A stretch of 64,000 nt of DNA from Aquatica leii (Eukaryota > Arthropoda > Insecta > Coleoptera > Lampyridae): assembly GCA_035610365.1 (NCBI GenBank), contig CM069432.1, positions 82,154,520 to 82,218,519 of the forward strand, given 5' to 3'. Under the pieces are notes generated by a model. That model was given only the letters and a program-made list of their open reading frames with translations. It made no database searches and was not told where the DNA came from. Position numbers and translations under genes: made by a program. Every line of letters starts with the position of its first letter. The stretch's first letter is position 1. This document shows, in pieces, positions 23,487-34,440 of this stretch.

Positions 23487-26400
23487 CTATTTATTCCCAG
23501 TCGGGTTTAACTTTAAGTCCTTGGCGTTCCATATGCCTTTAGATGCTCCCGTGTCATCAGACAACTCATAGGTCTGATACGAAACTTTCCGTTTCACGTA
23601 GAACGGACCGATAAACTTAGGTGCCAGTTTGGCCGAGAAATATCGAGATGCATCAGAACGGACATAATTCTTTCGCCACACTGTGTCTCCCACCTCAAAA
23701 GGTGCTGGACGACGACGTAAATCGTAATAATGTTTAGCGCGGACATAAGCGGCATTCAAGCGATTCTTAATGTCGACGTAAACTTCTCTAAACGCTGGGC
23801 CTCTTTCGGCCAAAAAGGTACGATCAGCAAAAGCTAGATCGTCGATAGTGTCTGAATCGGTAGTTTTTCCATGACGTGATCCGTCGAGACAGATTTCACG
23901 TCCAAAATTAGCGAAAAACGGCGTTAAGCCGGTGACTTCATGTACAGCGGTACGAATAGCACATGCTACTTTAGCAAGATACTTATCCCAATGTCGATGG
24001 TTGTCTTCGATATATGACGATAACATTGTCTTCATGACTCGGTTGACTCTTTCTGTTGGATTCGCTTGTGGATGATAATTAGCGTTAAAAATAATTTTGG
24101 ACTTATATGACGAAACCATTTTTGTAAATTCTGAACTACGAAACTGTGTGCCGTTATCACACAAAAGATATTGAGGAACTCCAAACATTAAAAATACATC
24201 TTCTTCAAGACGTTTAGTAACTGCTGCTGCAGTAGCGGAACGTAACGGGAAAAATAAAACAAATTTCGAAAAATAATCTGCAACCACAAGAATATACGAA
24301 TAACCACTCTTAGATCGTGGTAGCGGTCCAACAAGATCGGTAGAAATCAACTGCCAAGGTTTGTCCACAACAGGATGACGGGTCATAAGGCCAGCAGGAC
24401 GTTTCTGTTCTGGCTTATGCGTGATACAAACTTTACAACCATTGATGTAACGAATAACGTCAGCCTTCATCTTAGGCCAGTAATAAAGCGGAACTATTCG
24501 TTCGAGAGTCTTAAAGATACCAAGGTGTCCAGCGGTAGGCTCATCGTGAAACTTTGACAATATTTCGAGTCGTTTAGACTTAGGCACAACTTCTCTCCAA
24601 TTGTCATTCTCAGAACGAAGATCGGGATAGTCTACGGTAACATGCTTAAATAGCTTTCCGTTACTAATTTTCCATTGTGGAAAAGCGTTAGGTTTTGAAC
24701 GTACACGTTCCATAAGTTTCGATAACCATTTGTCCGAAGACTTAGGTTCGGTAGTGTCACAATCGGTAGTAATGTTGTCGATAGCTGGTACTGAACGAGA
24801 TAATGCGTCAGGTACGACATGATCCTTTCCTTTACGGTGAATGATCGTAAAATCAAATTGCTGCAGTCTAACAGCCCATCGTGCTAGACGACCGGTAGGT
24901 TCCTTTAAATTGTGTAACCAGACTAATGATGCGTGATCGGTAACTACAGTGAAAGTTGTTCCTTCAAGATAAGGGCGTAATTTTTCGATAGACCAAAGGA
25001 CAGCCAAACACTCCTTTTCGGTAGTGGAATACTTGCGTTCACACTTTGTGAGCGACCTACTATTGTAACAAATAACACGTTCTTCACCGTCGATAAACTG
25101 TGTAAGAACTGAACCGAGACCAAAATCAGAAGCGTCAGTTTGAACTGTAAACGGAACATTGAAATCAGGGCAAGACAAAATAGGTGCGGAAACTAAACAA
25201 TTCTTAATAATCTGAAAGGCTTCATCACAATCACTAGTCCAATTAAAGCTGGAATTCTTCTTTAACAGAGACGTCAATGGAGCGATAATTGTCGAAAAAT
25301 TTGGTACAAATCGGCGATACCACGAGGCCATGCCTATAATTCTTCTCACTTCAGCGACACCAGTGGGAACTGGAATACGCAAAATTGCATCAACCTTTTC
25401 CGGGTCAACCGACAAACCAGTAGAATTTACGATAAAACCAAGATACTTAAGTTCAGGTTTACAAAAATGACATTTGTCTTTACTTAGCATCAAATTAGCC
25501 TCTCTAAGGCGACGAAGAACTTCAGTTAACACTTCCATGTGTTTCTCGAAGGAAGGAGCGCAAATAATGACGTCATCTAAATAAACAAAAACGTAAGGCT
25601 CTAATTCGGGACCTAAAACTCGATCAATCAACCTCTGCCAAGAAGCTGGTGCGTTAGCTAAACCAAACGGTAAGCGCGTGAATTGGAATAACCCACGGTT
25701 CGGAACTGTAAAAGCGGTATACTGCTTAGACTCTTCGCTTAAAGGAATCTGCCAATAAGCGGACTTAATGTCGAGAGATGAAATAAACTTAGCGTCACGA
25801 AGACGATCCAAAATAGACGAAACGTAAGGTAAAGGATAAGCGTCCTTTTCGGTAACCTTATTGACTTTTCTAAAGTCCACGCAAAAACGATAAGAGTTGT
25901 CCTTCTTCTTCACCAATAAGATCGGGCTCGACCAAGCGCTGTTTGATTTTTCTACAACGCCTAACTTTAACATTTTCTCTAACTCCAGATCGATTTGTTT
26001 CTGGATAAACGGCGAAACTCGGTAATATCGTTGCTTAATTGGTTCGGAAGTAGTTTTGATCTGATGTTCGATCAAGTTGGTGCATCCAAAACTTTCATTC
26101 GAAGAAGAAAAGTGATTACTAACTAAACTATCTAACTGATTGAGCTGTTCTGAGGAAAGATCGAGACGAGACTGAATAACTGAATCTTTATCTTCCAATT
26201 GTGAAATGGTGTCCATATTTTCGAAACGCCACTCACCTTTTCTAAGATCAGGAACGATACCTGCTTGTTTCCAAAAATCAACTCCTAAAATTAAATTATG
26301 CGGAACGTCAGGAACAACTAAAACTTCTAAAACAACAATTTTTCCTTTAAGTTCGATTGGGACGAGAAGTGAACCTAAACTTTGTACTGATTTACCATTA

Positions 26401-26723
26401 GCTACAATACAATTAACTTTAACTGACTTATTTAACTTCAAACCTAATTGACTAAAAATTTCCCAACCCTTAGAACCAACAATAGTGCGAGAAGCGCCAC
26501 TATCTAATAAACTTAAAATTTCGTGACCAAAAACTTTAACGTAGACAAAAGGTCTTTCGTCAGACTCAGTAGACTCTAAAACATAATCTAAAACGACTTT
26601 ATTCTTAACGAAACTCTTTTTCTTCGAAGAATGTAAACTATTAAAATAGACAGCCGATTTAACTTTAACCTCTGACGTCACTAAACGGCTTCTTAGTACG
26701 TCCTTTACTCGTTTCCCGAACAC
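23487..26723 (-). CDS. pol: Ty3/gypsy Pol (protease, RT, RNase H, integrase)
   Basis: One open frame of 1078 codons, entered by -1 frameshifting from gag rather than from its own start codon; an in-frame stop sits just upstream at 26726-26724. Domains in order, counted from 26723: aspartic protease with DSGAS at 74-78, reverse transcriptase with the catalytic YLDD at 381-384, RNase H with TDAS at 529-532, then integrase. The integrase has the zinc-binding residues His726, His733, Cys763 and Cys766, the catalytic triad Asp796, Asp856 and Glu891, and a C-terminal GPF/Y-like module (KFIGPFYV). Every key residue is present, so the enzymes are probably functional. Domain order RT-RNase H-integrase is that of Ty3/gypsy. 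Confidence 0.96.
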   Translation of the reverse strand: MFGKRVKDVLRSRLVTSEVKVKSAVYFNSLHSSKKKSFVKNKVVLDYVLESTESDERPFVYVKVFGHEILSLLDSGASRTIVGSKGWEIFSQLGLKLNKSVKVNCIVANGKSVQSLGSLLVPIELKGKIVVLEVLVVPDVPHNLILGVDFWKQAGIVPDLRKGEWRFENMDTISQLEDKDSVIQSRLDLSSEQLNQLDSLVSNHFSSSNESFGCTNLIEHQIKTTSEPIKQRYYRVSPFIQKQIDLELEKMLKLGVVEKSNSAWSSPILLVKKKDNSYRFCVDFRKVNKVTEKDAYPLPYVSSILDRLRDAKFISSLDIKSAYWQIPLSEESKQYTAFTVPNRGLFQFTRLPFGLANAPASWQRLIDRVLGPELEPYVFVYLDDVIICAPSFEKHMEVLTEVLRRLREANLMLSKDKCHFCKPELKYLGFIVNSTGLSVDPEKVDAILRIPVPTGVAEVRRIIGMASWYRRFVPNFSTIIAPLTSLLKKNSSFNWTSDCDEAFQIIKNCLVSAPILSCPDFNVPFTVQTDASDFGLGSVLTQFIDGEERVICYNSRSLTKCERKYSTTEKECLAVLWSIEKLRPYLEGTTFTVVTDHASLVWLHNLKEPTGRLARWAVRLQQFDFTIIHRKGKDHVVPDALSRSVPAIDNITTDCDTTEPKSSDKWLSKLMERVRSKPNAFPQWKISNGKLFKHVTVDYPDLRSENDNWREVVPKSKRLEILSKFHDEPTAGHLGIFKTLERIVPLYYWPKMKADVIRYINGCKVCITHKPEQKRPAGLMTRHPVVDKPWQLISTDLVGPLPRSKSGYSYILVVADYFSKFVLFFPLRSATAAAVTKRLEEDVFLMFGVPQYLLCDNGTQFRSSEFTKMVSSYKSKIIFNANYHPQANPTERVNRVMKTMLSSYIEDNHRHWDKYLAKVACAIRTAVHEVTGLTPFFANFGREICLDGSRHGKTTDSDTIDDLAFADRTFLAERGPAFREVYVDIKNRLNAAYVRAKHYYDLRRRPAPFEVGDTVWRKNYVRSDASRYFSAKLAPKFIGPFYVKRKVSYQTYELSDDTGASKGIWNAKDLKLNPTGNK
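26674..26717 (-). promoter_or_regulatory. -1 ribosomal frameshift signal between gag and pol
   Basis: On the - strand the heptamer GGGAAAC (26717-26711) is set as G GGA AAC in the gag frame, the classical X XXY YYZ form. An 8-nt spacer (GAGTAAAG) contains the gag stop. A stem follows: GACGT (26702-26698) pairs with ACGTC (26678-26674) and ACTAA (26697-26693) pairs with TTAGT (26684-26680), with one bulged G. After slipping, translation continues GKRVKD into pol. Confidence 0.88.
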
Positions 26724-28108
26724 TTAGAACAAGTGCGGACCGTAACGTTAGATTTTCCACAACGATAACAAAATAAACCTTTCTTAGGTTCTTTGCAAGA
26801 AGCAGCTCGATGGTTTGGCTTCCTACAATTCCAACATAATTGCGGACTACTTCGATTAGAAGAAGCAGGCGCATTAACGATAGCTAACCTTCGTGAAGAA
26901 GGTGCGATACTAGAAGACGGTAGTCGTAAATGTTGTCTAACAGGTGGTGTAGATTTTTCACCACTACTAACGTTATTTGAAGAACGAGAAACGGCAATGT
27001 CCTTAACTTGAGATGTTACATAAGCGAGATCAGGCTCCATGTCCTGCTTTCTACGAGATGGAGGCGTGTAAGCTTCAATAGCTTGCATGCGGTCCTCGAT
27101 AATACGACCAAATTTAATTAACTCCTCAATTGAAGTAACTGACGACAAACCAAGCTGAGTTTGATAAACGGGAGAAATATTTCTTAATAAAATCTTTAAC
27201 TGCTTTTCTTCAGAAAAAGGCTCATCGAGACGTGAAAACATGTTGCGAATAATTGCAACGTAAATACCCATAGGTTCATCATTAGCTTGAGTGCGACGCT
27301 TAATTTCTTCAATAAGACGTTCGTCATAATCGGTAGGCTGGAATTGCTCACGTAAAAATTTAACTAAGTCTTCCCAAGAATTAACTGAATTACGAATGGA
27401 CCTAACAAAAATCAATGCATGACCTGTAAAAAGATCAGTACACTCCAAAAATAACTGATGGCTTGAAACGTTACGCGATAATTGAAGTTCGGCAACTCGT
27501 TCTAAAAATGCATTCAACGAAATTGACTTTGCATCACCAGAAAACTTTAAGTTCCATTTCGAAACTGAAACACTCTTAACATGACTAACAAAATTTTGAC
27601 TAACAGCAGAAGACGTCGGTAAAGCGTTATCAACTACAGAAGGTTGAACGATAGGTTCGATGACTTCATCGGCGGAAGTAGACGGATTTGAAACAACAAT
27701 TTGTTTATCCAAAAGTTCATACTGCGAAATTAAAACAACTAAATCTTTTAAAAACTCATCTTTAACTTGTGAATCGTCACCTTGAATAGGAATTGAATTG
27801 CCAATACGGTTTAACAAATATTTAATTTTGGTTTCAATTGTAGAAGAAATTTTTGTAGTCGGAGTAATTTTCAATGAATCTATTAACTTTCTAAGCTCAT
27901 CGATACCTTCTCTAATCGCTAATTTATCTGCATTAAAATCGAACGGATACACGGGACGAGATATTTTTCCGGTGGCTTCTTCAATAAGAAAATTCTTGAG
28001 TAAACCTCGTAATACGACAACACCTAAAGATGCATCACCACCTCTAATCAAAATTTCATAACGTAATTCGTTATGCGATAAACGATCAACAATCAATTTG
28101 TAACCCAT
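26705..28108 (-). CDS. gag: Ty3/gypsy Gag
   Basis: Structural protein of 467 residues that packages the retrotransposon RNA into particles. The middle (about 190-330) has the helical capsid/retrotrans-gag look, including SWEDLVKFLREQFQP and DEPMGIYVAIIRNMFSRLD. Two zinc knuckles close the protein: CWNCRKPNHRAASC from residue 425, a proper CX2CX4HX4C, and CYRCGKSNVTVRTC from residue 447, where Val replaces the His. The start ATG lies about 100 bp after the 5' LTR. The stop lies inside the frameshift window, so pol is reached by slipping back one base. No breaks in the frame. Confidence 0.95.
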   Translation of the reverse strand: MGYKLIVDRLSHNELRYEILIRGGDASLGVVVLRGLLKNFLIEEATGKISRPVYPFDFNADKLAIREGIDELRKLIDSLKITPTTKISSTIETKIKYLLNRIGNSIPIQGDDSQVKDEFLKDLVVLISQYELLDKQIVVSNPSTSADEVIEPIVQPSVVDNALPTSSAVSQNFVSHVKSVSVSKWNLKFSGDAKSISLNAFLERVAELQLSRNVSSHQLFLECTDLFTGHALIFVRSIRNSVNSWEDLVKFLREQFQPTDYDERLIEEIKRRTQANDEPMGIYVAIIRNMFSRLDEPFSEEKQLKILLRNISPVYQTQLGLSSVTSIEELIKFGRIIEDRMQAIEAYTPPSRRKQDMEPDLAYVTSQVKDIAVSRSSNNVSSGEKSTPPVRQHLRLPSSSIAPSSRRLAIVNAPASSNRSSPQLCWNCRKPNHRAASCKEPKKGLFCYRCGKSNVTVRTCSKCSGNE

Positions 28109-28214
28109 TTTAAAATGTAATTACAAAACGGTAAAATCTTCCAAAAATCACGAAACTTAACAGGCAAACTAAAATTCGAAAAAAGGCCACACGCTGGAGA
28201 CGCCAAATTATTTA

Positions 28215-30038
28215 TGTTACATGCCAAAATTAACACAAAGTTACTGCCTGCAATGAAGTAACATAAACGGGGGTTGTGCCACTAGCTCAGTGAAGAAGGG
28301 GTGGGTTTTATTTAAAATTCCGTGAAAAATTGGAAACGCGATCGTCGTAAAATTGAACTAGAACGGTAAAATAGTCAAATAATCGGTAAGGGCGCCAATC
28401 AAGGATTTCTATAAGGGTAGCTTTCAAACCCCTGATTACCTGAAAGCTCATCCGGTTGGTTACAACCCCAGAACTTACCTTGGGTTGTAACAATTCTGAA
28501 AAACACTTAAACAAAAATTTACGTATGCGGCGGCTAAATGAATAAAAGCTTTTTACATTTAACAATTTAACATTTATTGATTGAAAATTTAAAACAAAAA
28601 CAAAATAAAATAACAAGTACTAATTGATATCAAATAAATTTGAATAAAAGAAAAGAAATAATCTTAAGCAAACAAGAATGAACAATTTACACACAAAACA
28701 TTACATTAAAATTTATAAAAAGAAATGCTACTACAATAGCGTTAACTCGACGTTTTCAAATATAATTAAATCTCAAGATCTTGACCGCATATTTATATCA
28801 AACAAATTAAATAACACAAAAAAAAAATACAGTTTATAACATATATGTCCGAACTTTAATTCGAACTAAACAAAATATAGTTTATAAGTCGTTACATTAT
28901 CATATATTCGAAATACGAATCACTTCTCAAACGCATCAAAACAAAGTTAATTGATTTTAATTTCGCGCAAACACTATACGTGTTCATAGGAATAATTAAA
29001 TTCAACGTTAGTCGTAATTTCAATTGACTCAAAATTGAAAGCTTTACTGCATTTTTAATCGCGGGTCACTGCACGATCAAACAACAAAATCGATAAATAC
29101 CTTAATTCTTAATTGGTGATACCATTTGAACTTTGGTTCCCAGTGGTTTTGAAAGCTAACACCTTGGATGGACTTCGGCTGCTTCCCAAACAAAAGAACG
29201 ACGACGGAAGATTTATTTCACAATATAATTTTATAACCGCCAAAGGCGAATTTAGGATTTAACCACATACCACCACAACATTAAACCCCACAAACGTAAC
29301 AGTTTATGTTTTAGAAATCACGAATTTTACACAAGCCGTACTATACGAAATTTGAAGAAAATTAACATTTTCTCCACCAAACCTAATTTTCACGATTTCT
29401 GCTTAACTTCCGCGGTTCTACATAACGTCAGAGGGTAAATTACCCTATATCTCCACTACATCTCACGGTAACCGGTATTTGTCATTCCGACCCATGATCG
29501 AATGATCCCCCAAAAAATCAAACTTTTCAAAGTCCTCCTATCCCCTACTTAATTACTTAAATGTGCGCAGTAAAATTCGTGGTAAAAGAAAGAACATTGA
29601 ACAAACGAGAAAAACAAAGATGAAAATTATAATTAGCCACGTGAATTTCCTCACGTAGACCTCGACGAAAATATTTCTCACAAGAACGCTGAGACTTGCA
29701 TTTTTGCAGGTGGCTTAAGATAGCGCTCAATCAAATAAGATTCAGCCTAAACAAGAAAAATGTATCAACTTACATTCCACAAAGTAAGTCGTAAATTATA
29801 TTGAATTGTTATTTTACGAAGATAACTAAATAAAGTACTAAATCAAAAACAAAACTACGGATCTGTATGCATTTAAAAGAAAATTTCAACAATGATTGAA
29901 AACAACTTGAAATATCATTAAACTCAAACCACACAAACAACAAGCAAAACGTTCTCGATGCTAATACTAAATTAATCAATCGAAACAAAAAAAAAAACTT
30001 ACGGTGTCTTTTACAACGAAAATCAAACGCAGGTCACA
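28215..30038 (-). repeat. 5' LTR of the Ty3/gypsy element
   Basis: Long terminal repeat, 1824 bp. In element orientation it starts TGTGACCTGCGTTTGATTTT and ends GGCATGTAACA. It should hold the promoter and transcription start. An open frame of 102 codons shared with the other LTR is not credited as a gene. Confidence 0.95.
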
Positions 30039-30129
30039 ACGTATAAAACGGTTAAATAACTAACCATGTCATTCATACCAACCATAAGATTTGCAACAAA
30101 ACCAAAATTACTAGTTTTGGGCGCGTTAT

Positions 30130-30620
30130 TCGAAATTATTGAATTGTACAGTACTGGAACATTACAGGCGCGTGCGTGTACTGGAACAGAACCGCTTCTT
30201 AATTGTTGTGGCTGGTAATTGTTCCAGATCCATTTCAACAGCACTGGGCCGGTAACAGTAATACGGTGCCAGCGCTCAGCCAGAATTGCCAGTACTGGCC
30301 CGCATGGCGGCCACTATTATTATGTTTGCTGGGATGAAAATGAAAATTCTCAAAAACATCTAAATATCTCAAAAAACATTGACTTTTGAGATAATGAGCT
30401 ATAAACAGAATTAGTTTAAAATTACAGGAAAAATTGAAAAAAATTGTAAAAAGTATAGCATTCCATATAAAATAAAAAAGATGATACGTTCTTGAATATA
30501 TTTTAATTATTAAACCAATAACCATTTTCTTAATATTAAAAAAAATCAAAATTAAATTATGTTTGGAAGTATAAAAACTTTTAACGAACGGGTTACGTGA
30601 AAAACCCTGTATGTCTTTCC
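30130..30620. repeat. Dispersed repeat R, copy 2 (inverted)
   Basis: Reverse-complement relative of 16600-17095. It opens with words such as GTACTGGAACA, CACTGGGCCGGTAACAG and GCCAGTACTGGCCC. It continues with CGTTCTTGAATATATTTTAA and CCAATAACCATTT, and closes with TTACGTGAAAAACCCTGT. The GCCAGT-rich part differs in length and order between copies while the AT-rich part is conserved. Confidence 0.7.
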
Positions 30621-31876
30621 TGGATTGACGGATCTTAGATTTGATAAATTGTAGACTTCTTCAGTTTTCTTATGAACATTTCACGTTGCGCACTGTGCAA
30701 AAATGCGGTAATCAGCTGTGACACACGTTTAAGTACTCAATCTAAAAACGTCCGTCGCCAATTAGTCATCGTCGTTATTATATTTTCTTTATGCTTATTT
30801 CTCTGATTTAAATTTTGAATATTATTTCTTCTTTTTCAAGCAAGTACGTACAATTAATCTCGTAATACCCGCCCTACGCCGTGAATACTGAATGTGTCGC
30901 TTTTTCGTTCGGCAGCCATTAAAAAGGTGGCAAACAATACAAGTGTCACCTTTAGCGATTTTACGTTATTTGCTTTATTTCTGAATGTAACGTCATCGTT
31001 TTCTGACGTCGTTAAAATAATTAATTGTAGTGCTTTTAACTGCAGCAGTCGCAATGATAAAAAAGAACAGGGAATTACGTTCCAGATGTAAATTAATTCT
31101 CATGACTTATTTACAATGTTTCTTGTCAGGCTAAAAATTAGTGTTTGAGTCATTATTTTAGCAGATCATTGCACTTTATAAGTAGTTGTTTTCACAAAGT
31201 TAATGTTGTTCAATTCTCACAGTTATAGTTAAACACTTTTATTCATGATTTGTTGTGAAAACATAATCGTGCAGCAAGTGTAGGTATTAAAATGCATAGG
31301 TGGCACGTATACTTATATGTAAGGTACGCGATAAATTTATTTACAATTTTTTTTAATGTATTAACAAAGTTGTAACAAGTATTTAATTCAAACATCTGTT
31401 TAGCAAACGCTTTAGTAAACACCTATGGCAGCATTTTAATAACTAGGTGGTATGGCATCTGCCACCGTTAGTTGTTTTAACATACGTAGTAATAATTAAT
31501 ACAGATGGTAAATCAAAGATGCATTGTTAGTAAACGCATTGTAATTTTCAGTTTCACGGCTGATCCGCTGATCTTCAACGTAGAAGCATTAGTAGTAGCA
31601 CGTGGATGATAAATGTCTGAAGTATTGAACACCATCCGTTCATTTACGAACGTTTTGAATTGAATTATTATTAAAATATATCATCCAATATACAACATTG
31701 TTTAATTGTTAAACAAAAAAGACAAATACGGATTTTTCTTGATTACGCAAGTGTTCTAAGGACAGTTCTTGTTTATTTTTCTGGGTGACGCCACTGGTCA
31801 TATGTAATTGGTGGCAATTTGCTTCACATACGTACGCGGTATTACGAGTCCCCTCTTTTTCCTAGTCTAAGCAATT
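30621..31876. other. No gene seen
   Basis: Short open frames on both strands at about 30850-31090 overlap each other and show no domain. Nothing else stands out. Confidence 0.5.
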
Positions 31877-32138
31877 AATTGAAGGGTTTGGTGCAAAAAG
31901 GGTATAAGTGTATAAGTTGACAATTTGAGTTAGTGCCTTTATATCGTTTTTGCATAAACCATTGTGAGGTTTTAGTTTAGTGTGTTATGCTACTTCTCTA
32001 AAGATGTCATTGCTAAGATCAAAATGCACTTGTATCTTTTTTGTACTAACAGAGGGTAGGTTTAACTTGACATATATGCGTGTAAATCAAAAATGTAAAA
32101 AAATCACTTGTACCCTTTTTGCACCAAACCCTTCAATT
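31877..32138. mobile_element. Small MITE with 34-bp inverted ends
   Basis: The ends are AATTGAAGGGTTTGGTGCAA and onward to GGGTATAAGTG on the left, and the matching complement CACTTGTACCCTTTTTGCAC and onward to CTTCAATT on the right. The 262-bp body is non-coding. AATT next to both ends may be part of the repeat or the target duplication. Confidence 0.75.
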
Positions 32139-32274
32139 GTTACTTTAATCAGTTGCACGAGTTCATATTAAACATTACGAGGTTATCGAACCTAAGTTAT
32201 AAATTGACACAAGTTTTTAGAATCCACTTATATTACGAGATTATATGCGCAAAATCGTGACGTCATATTCTATA

Positions 32275-32440
32275 GTGATGGCCAAACGCAAGACTAAGAC
32301 AAGACCACATAGGTCTTGGTCTTGCACCAGTTGGTCTTGGTCTTGTATTGATATTCTTATTCTCGGTCTTGCTCTTGGTCTTGAATATAGAGTTTTGGTC
32401 TTGTTCTTGGTACGCAACGCTCTTGCAGTCTTGCATTTTT
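32275..32440. repeat. GGTCTTG tandem-like repeat
   Basis: The word GGTCTTG or close variants (TTGGTCTTGGTCTTG) recur about a dozen times after an opening that reads GATGGCCAAACGCAAGACTAAGACAAGAC in two strands' worth of related words. The pattern resembles subterminal repeats at one end of a hAT-like element. Frames through it on both strands are repeat artefacts. Confidence 0.6.
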
Positions 32441-34327
32441 ACACCGTACCATGAATGCAACTTCACCATGTAAGTCAATGTTGTTAAAAAAAAATTTAAT
32501 GGATATTTGATTAATAACAAAAAATTAAGTTACTTTAATAAAAAGTAAAAAAAAATTTCTAACCCACATAAATTATAATAGACACATGTTACGGCTTTTT
32601 TAATATTTAAGCTATCTACAAGTACAACTGCATCTGTAAATGGCTTAAGTATTAAAAAAGTGGAAACATGTATTGTTTATAATTTTTATTATTAAAAATG
32701 ACTGTGGATTAGACAGAATTTTTTACTTTTCATTAATCTACTAAACTTGCAATAAGAACGATGATACAAAATATTAAGTTACTTTATTTTTTATTTTACA
32801 TGTCAACGATCTAACAAGGTTTAATTTAATTTTATACTCAACAAACTATCAAAATACAAATACATAAGCAAATGTTAATTAGTTTCAATTCTTAATTTTG
32901 AAAGACCTTAAAATTGTATATACATATATTTTTTATTGAATGGCTAAATTTAAATTACAGATAACTTGTTAAACTGTGCTAAAAGATCCACATTTTATCC
33001 CCACAAATATTAAATTATACGCACTATTGCATTTGCAATGCGTTCGTTGTATTTTCCCAGTGAGCAAAATGTTACTTTATTGTGGAAGTTTGCGGCACTC
33101 AATGGTTGTTAGGAAGTCATATTGGTTTACGTAGCTAATTGGCCTCTTAAGGAACTTCTTTAGAGCTTAAGTACAAATATAAAGTTGCTTAGATACTTAA
33201 AAACCACTTATAAAGTTTTTTACCACCCTTAAACAGGTGCTTTATTGACAGCTTCTCAAGAGCCTTCAACAATGCCTCTTTACTAGTATTATTGTTTCTT
33301 TAATCCGACTTTGTTATTTTAAAGGAGCTGTTGTTTTTTGTATTATTCATTTATTGTCCGTATTTACAAAATGGAGAGCTTACAAAAAGTTAATGCATGG
33401 TTTTCATTATTCATTCTTTATACTTTTTGATAGTATTTTGAGACCTTAGTCGTGTTTTTTGTAAGGTTTTTATTTGACAACACAAAATCGATGACCATAT
33501 GTTGAATCCTTATTAACAAAATGTGCTGGGAGCTCATAAAAAAGATTTATTTGTAATTTATGGTCTACCGTTATACAGTAAAGAAGATATTTGAAGAAGT
33601 TTTCTGAAGAAAAGAAGCAGAAGGTCAAATATTTTATTTATTCAGTTGCTCGTGTCTTGTTGATTTTCAGTATTATGAAAAAACATAAGTAAGTACCATT
33701 AGTTTTCACATAATAATAACTCAATAGTTATTTATTTAATTACTTATTATAAGTAACTACATAGTTTAAAAAGTAATTGTACTAAGTACTACTTCAATTT
33801 TTTGTTGATTTTTTTTTCGAATATTTTCTTTTGTGCAGAACATCTGCAATATGCTTACGATTCGCACCCCCTGTATATCCCACATTTTGAGATGGTATCC
33901 AGTCTAGATAAGTAACATCTTCTAATACTGCTGGTTTATCTTAAAAATATATATCGATTTTGCGAAACTTTTTCTTTAAGTTGTAGCGTTAGTCTCTGTG
34001 CAGTTGTGGGAGTTCATTTTTATACACAAATATGTGCCGAAACAGAAATTAAATAAAATGGTACTTGATTCTTATTTAACTACCATAACCCACAACTGTA
34101 TGCAAAGGGAAAAAAACAACATACATTCATTGAAGCACATACCAGTTAAACCACACTTAATCCTTGTTTTGTATTATTACCTTACAAATATAAGCAAACA
34201 ATCCACACACACAGAAAAATAAATAAATAGAAGATGAGTGATAAAACTTGATAGCTGGCACTGAATTTCTCAATGAAAAACATATCTGTTACACGGTTGT
34301 CAAGCAATGTTTGCTCCACGACGCCAA
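32441..34327. other. No gene seen
   Basis: AT-rich intergenic DNA; no domain, RNA gene or paired repeat recognised. Confidence 0.5.
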
Positions 34328-34440
34328 AGACGGCGCTAGAACAATAAAACTGTTTAAGAAGCTTATAAGTCGTATTCAAACAACCCAAAAATAAATTTAC
34401 TTTTCAGTAAATTCTACGTTTTATTGTTCTAGCGCCGTCT
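34328..34440. mobile_element. 113-bp MITE
   Basis: Perfect 23-bp inverted ends: AGACGGCGCTAGAACAATAA plus AAC on the left and the exact complement on the right, closing with AGCGCCGTCT. The 67-bp centre is AT-rich. The ends look like those of Tc1/mariner-derived MITEs, but no duplication is certain. Confidence 0.85.

Larger units (their letters stand above)
21106..30038 (-). mobile_element. Full-length Ty3/gypsy LTR retrotransposon
   Basis: An 8.9-kb element bounded by LTRs of 1819 and 1824 bp that begin TG and end CA, with the 4-bp target duplication ACGT on both sides (21102-21105 and 30039-30042). Going down the - strand come the 5' LTR, a candidate primer-binding site starting TGGCG at 28205 (9 bp after the LTR), gag, pol, a polypurine tract and the 3' LTR. 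The coding frames are open throughout. The LTRs differ by about two substitutions and a handful of short indels, so insertion was recent and the element may be competent. No env-like frame was seen between pol and the 3' LTR. Confidence 0.96.

Noticed and set aside
24375..25159. Short open frames within the Ty3 pol region
   Set aside because: Out-of-frame shadows of the intact pol gene.
30854..31091. Overlapping open frames on both strands
   Set aside because: They are antisense to each other, have no domain and no splice-linked neighbours.
32245..32520. Open frames rich in Ser-Trp or Arg-Pro
   Set aside because: Direct translation of the GGTCTTG repeat.
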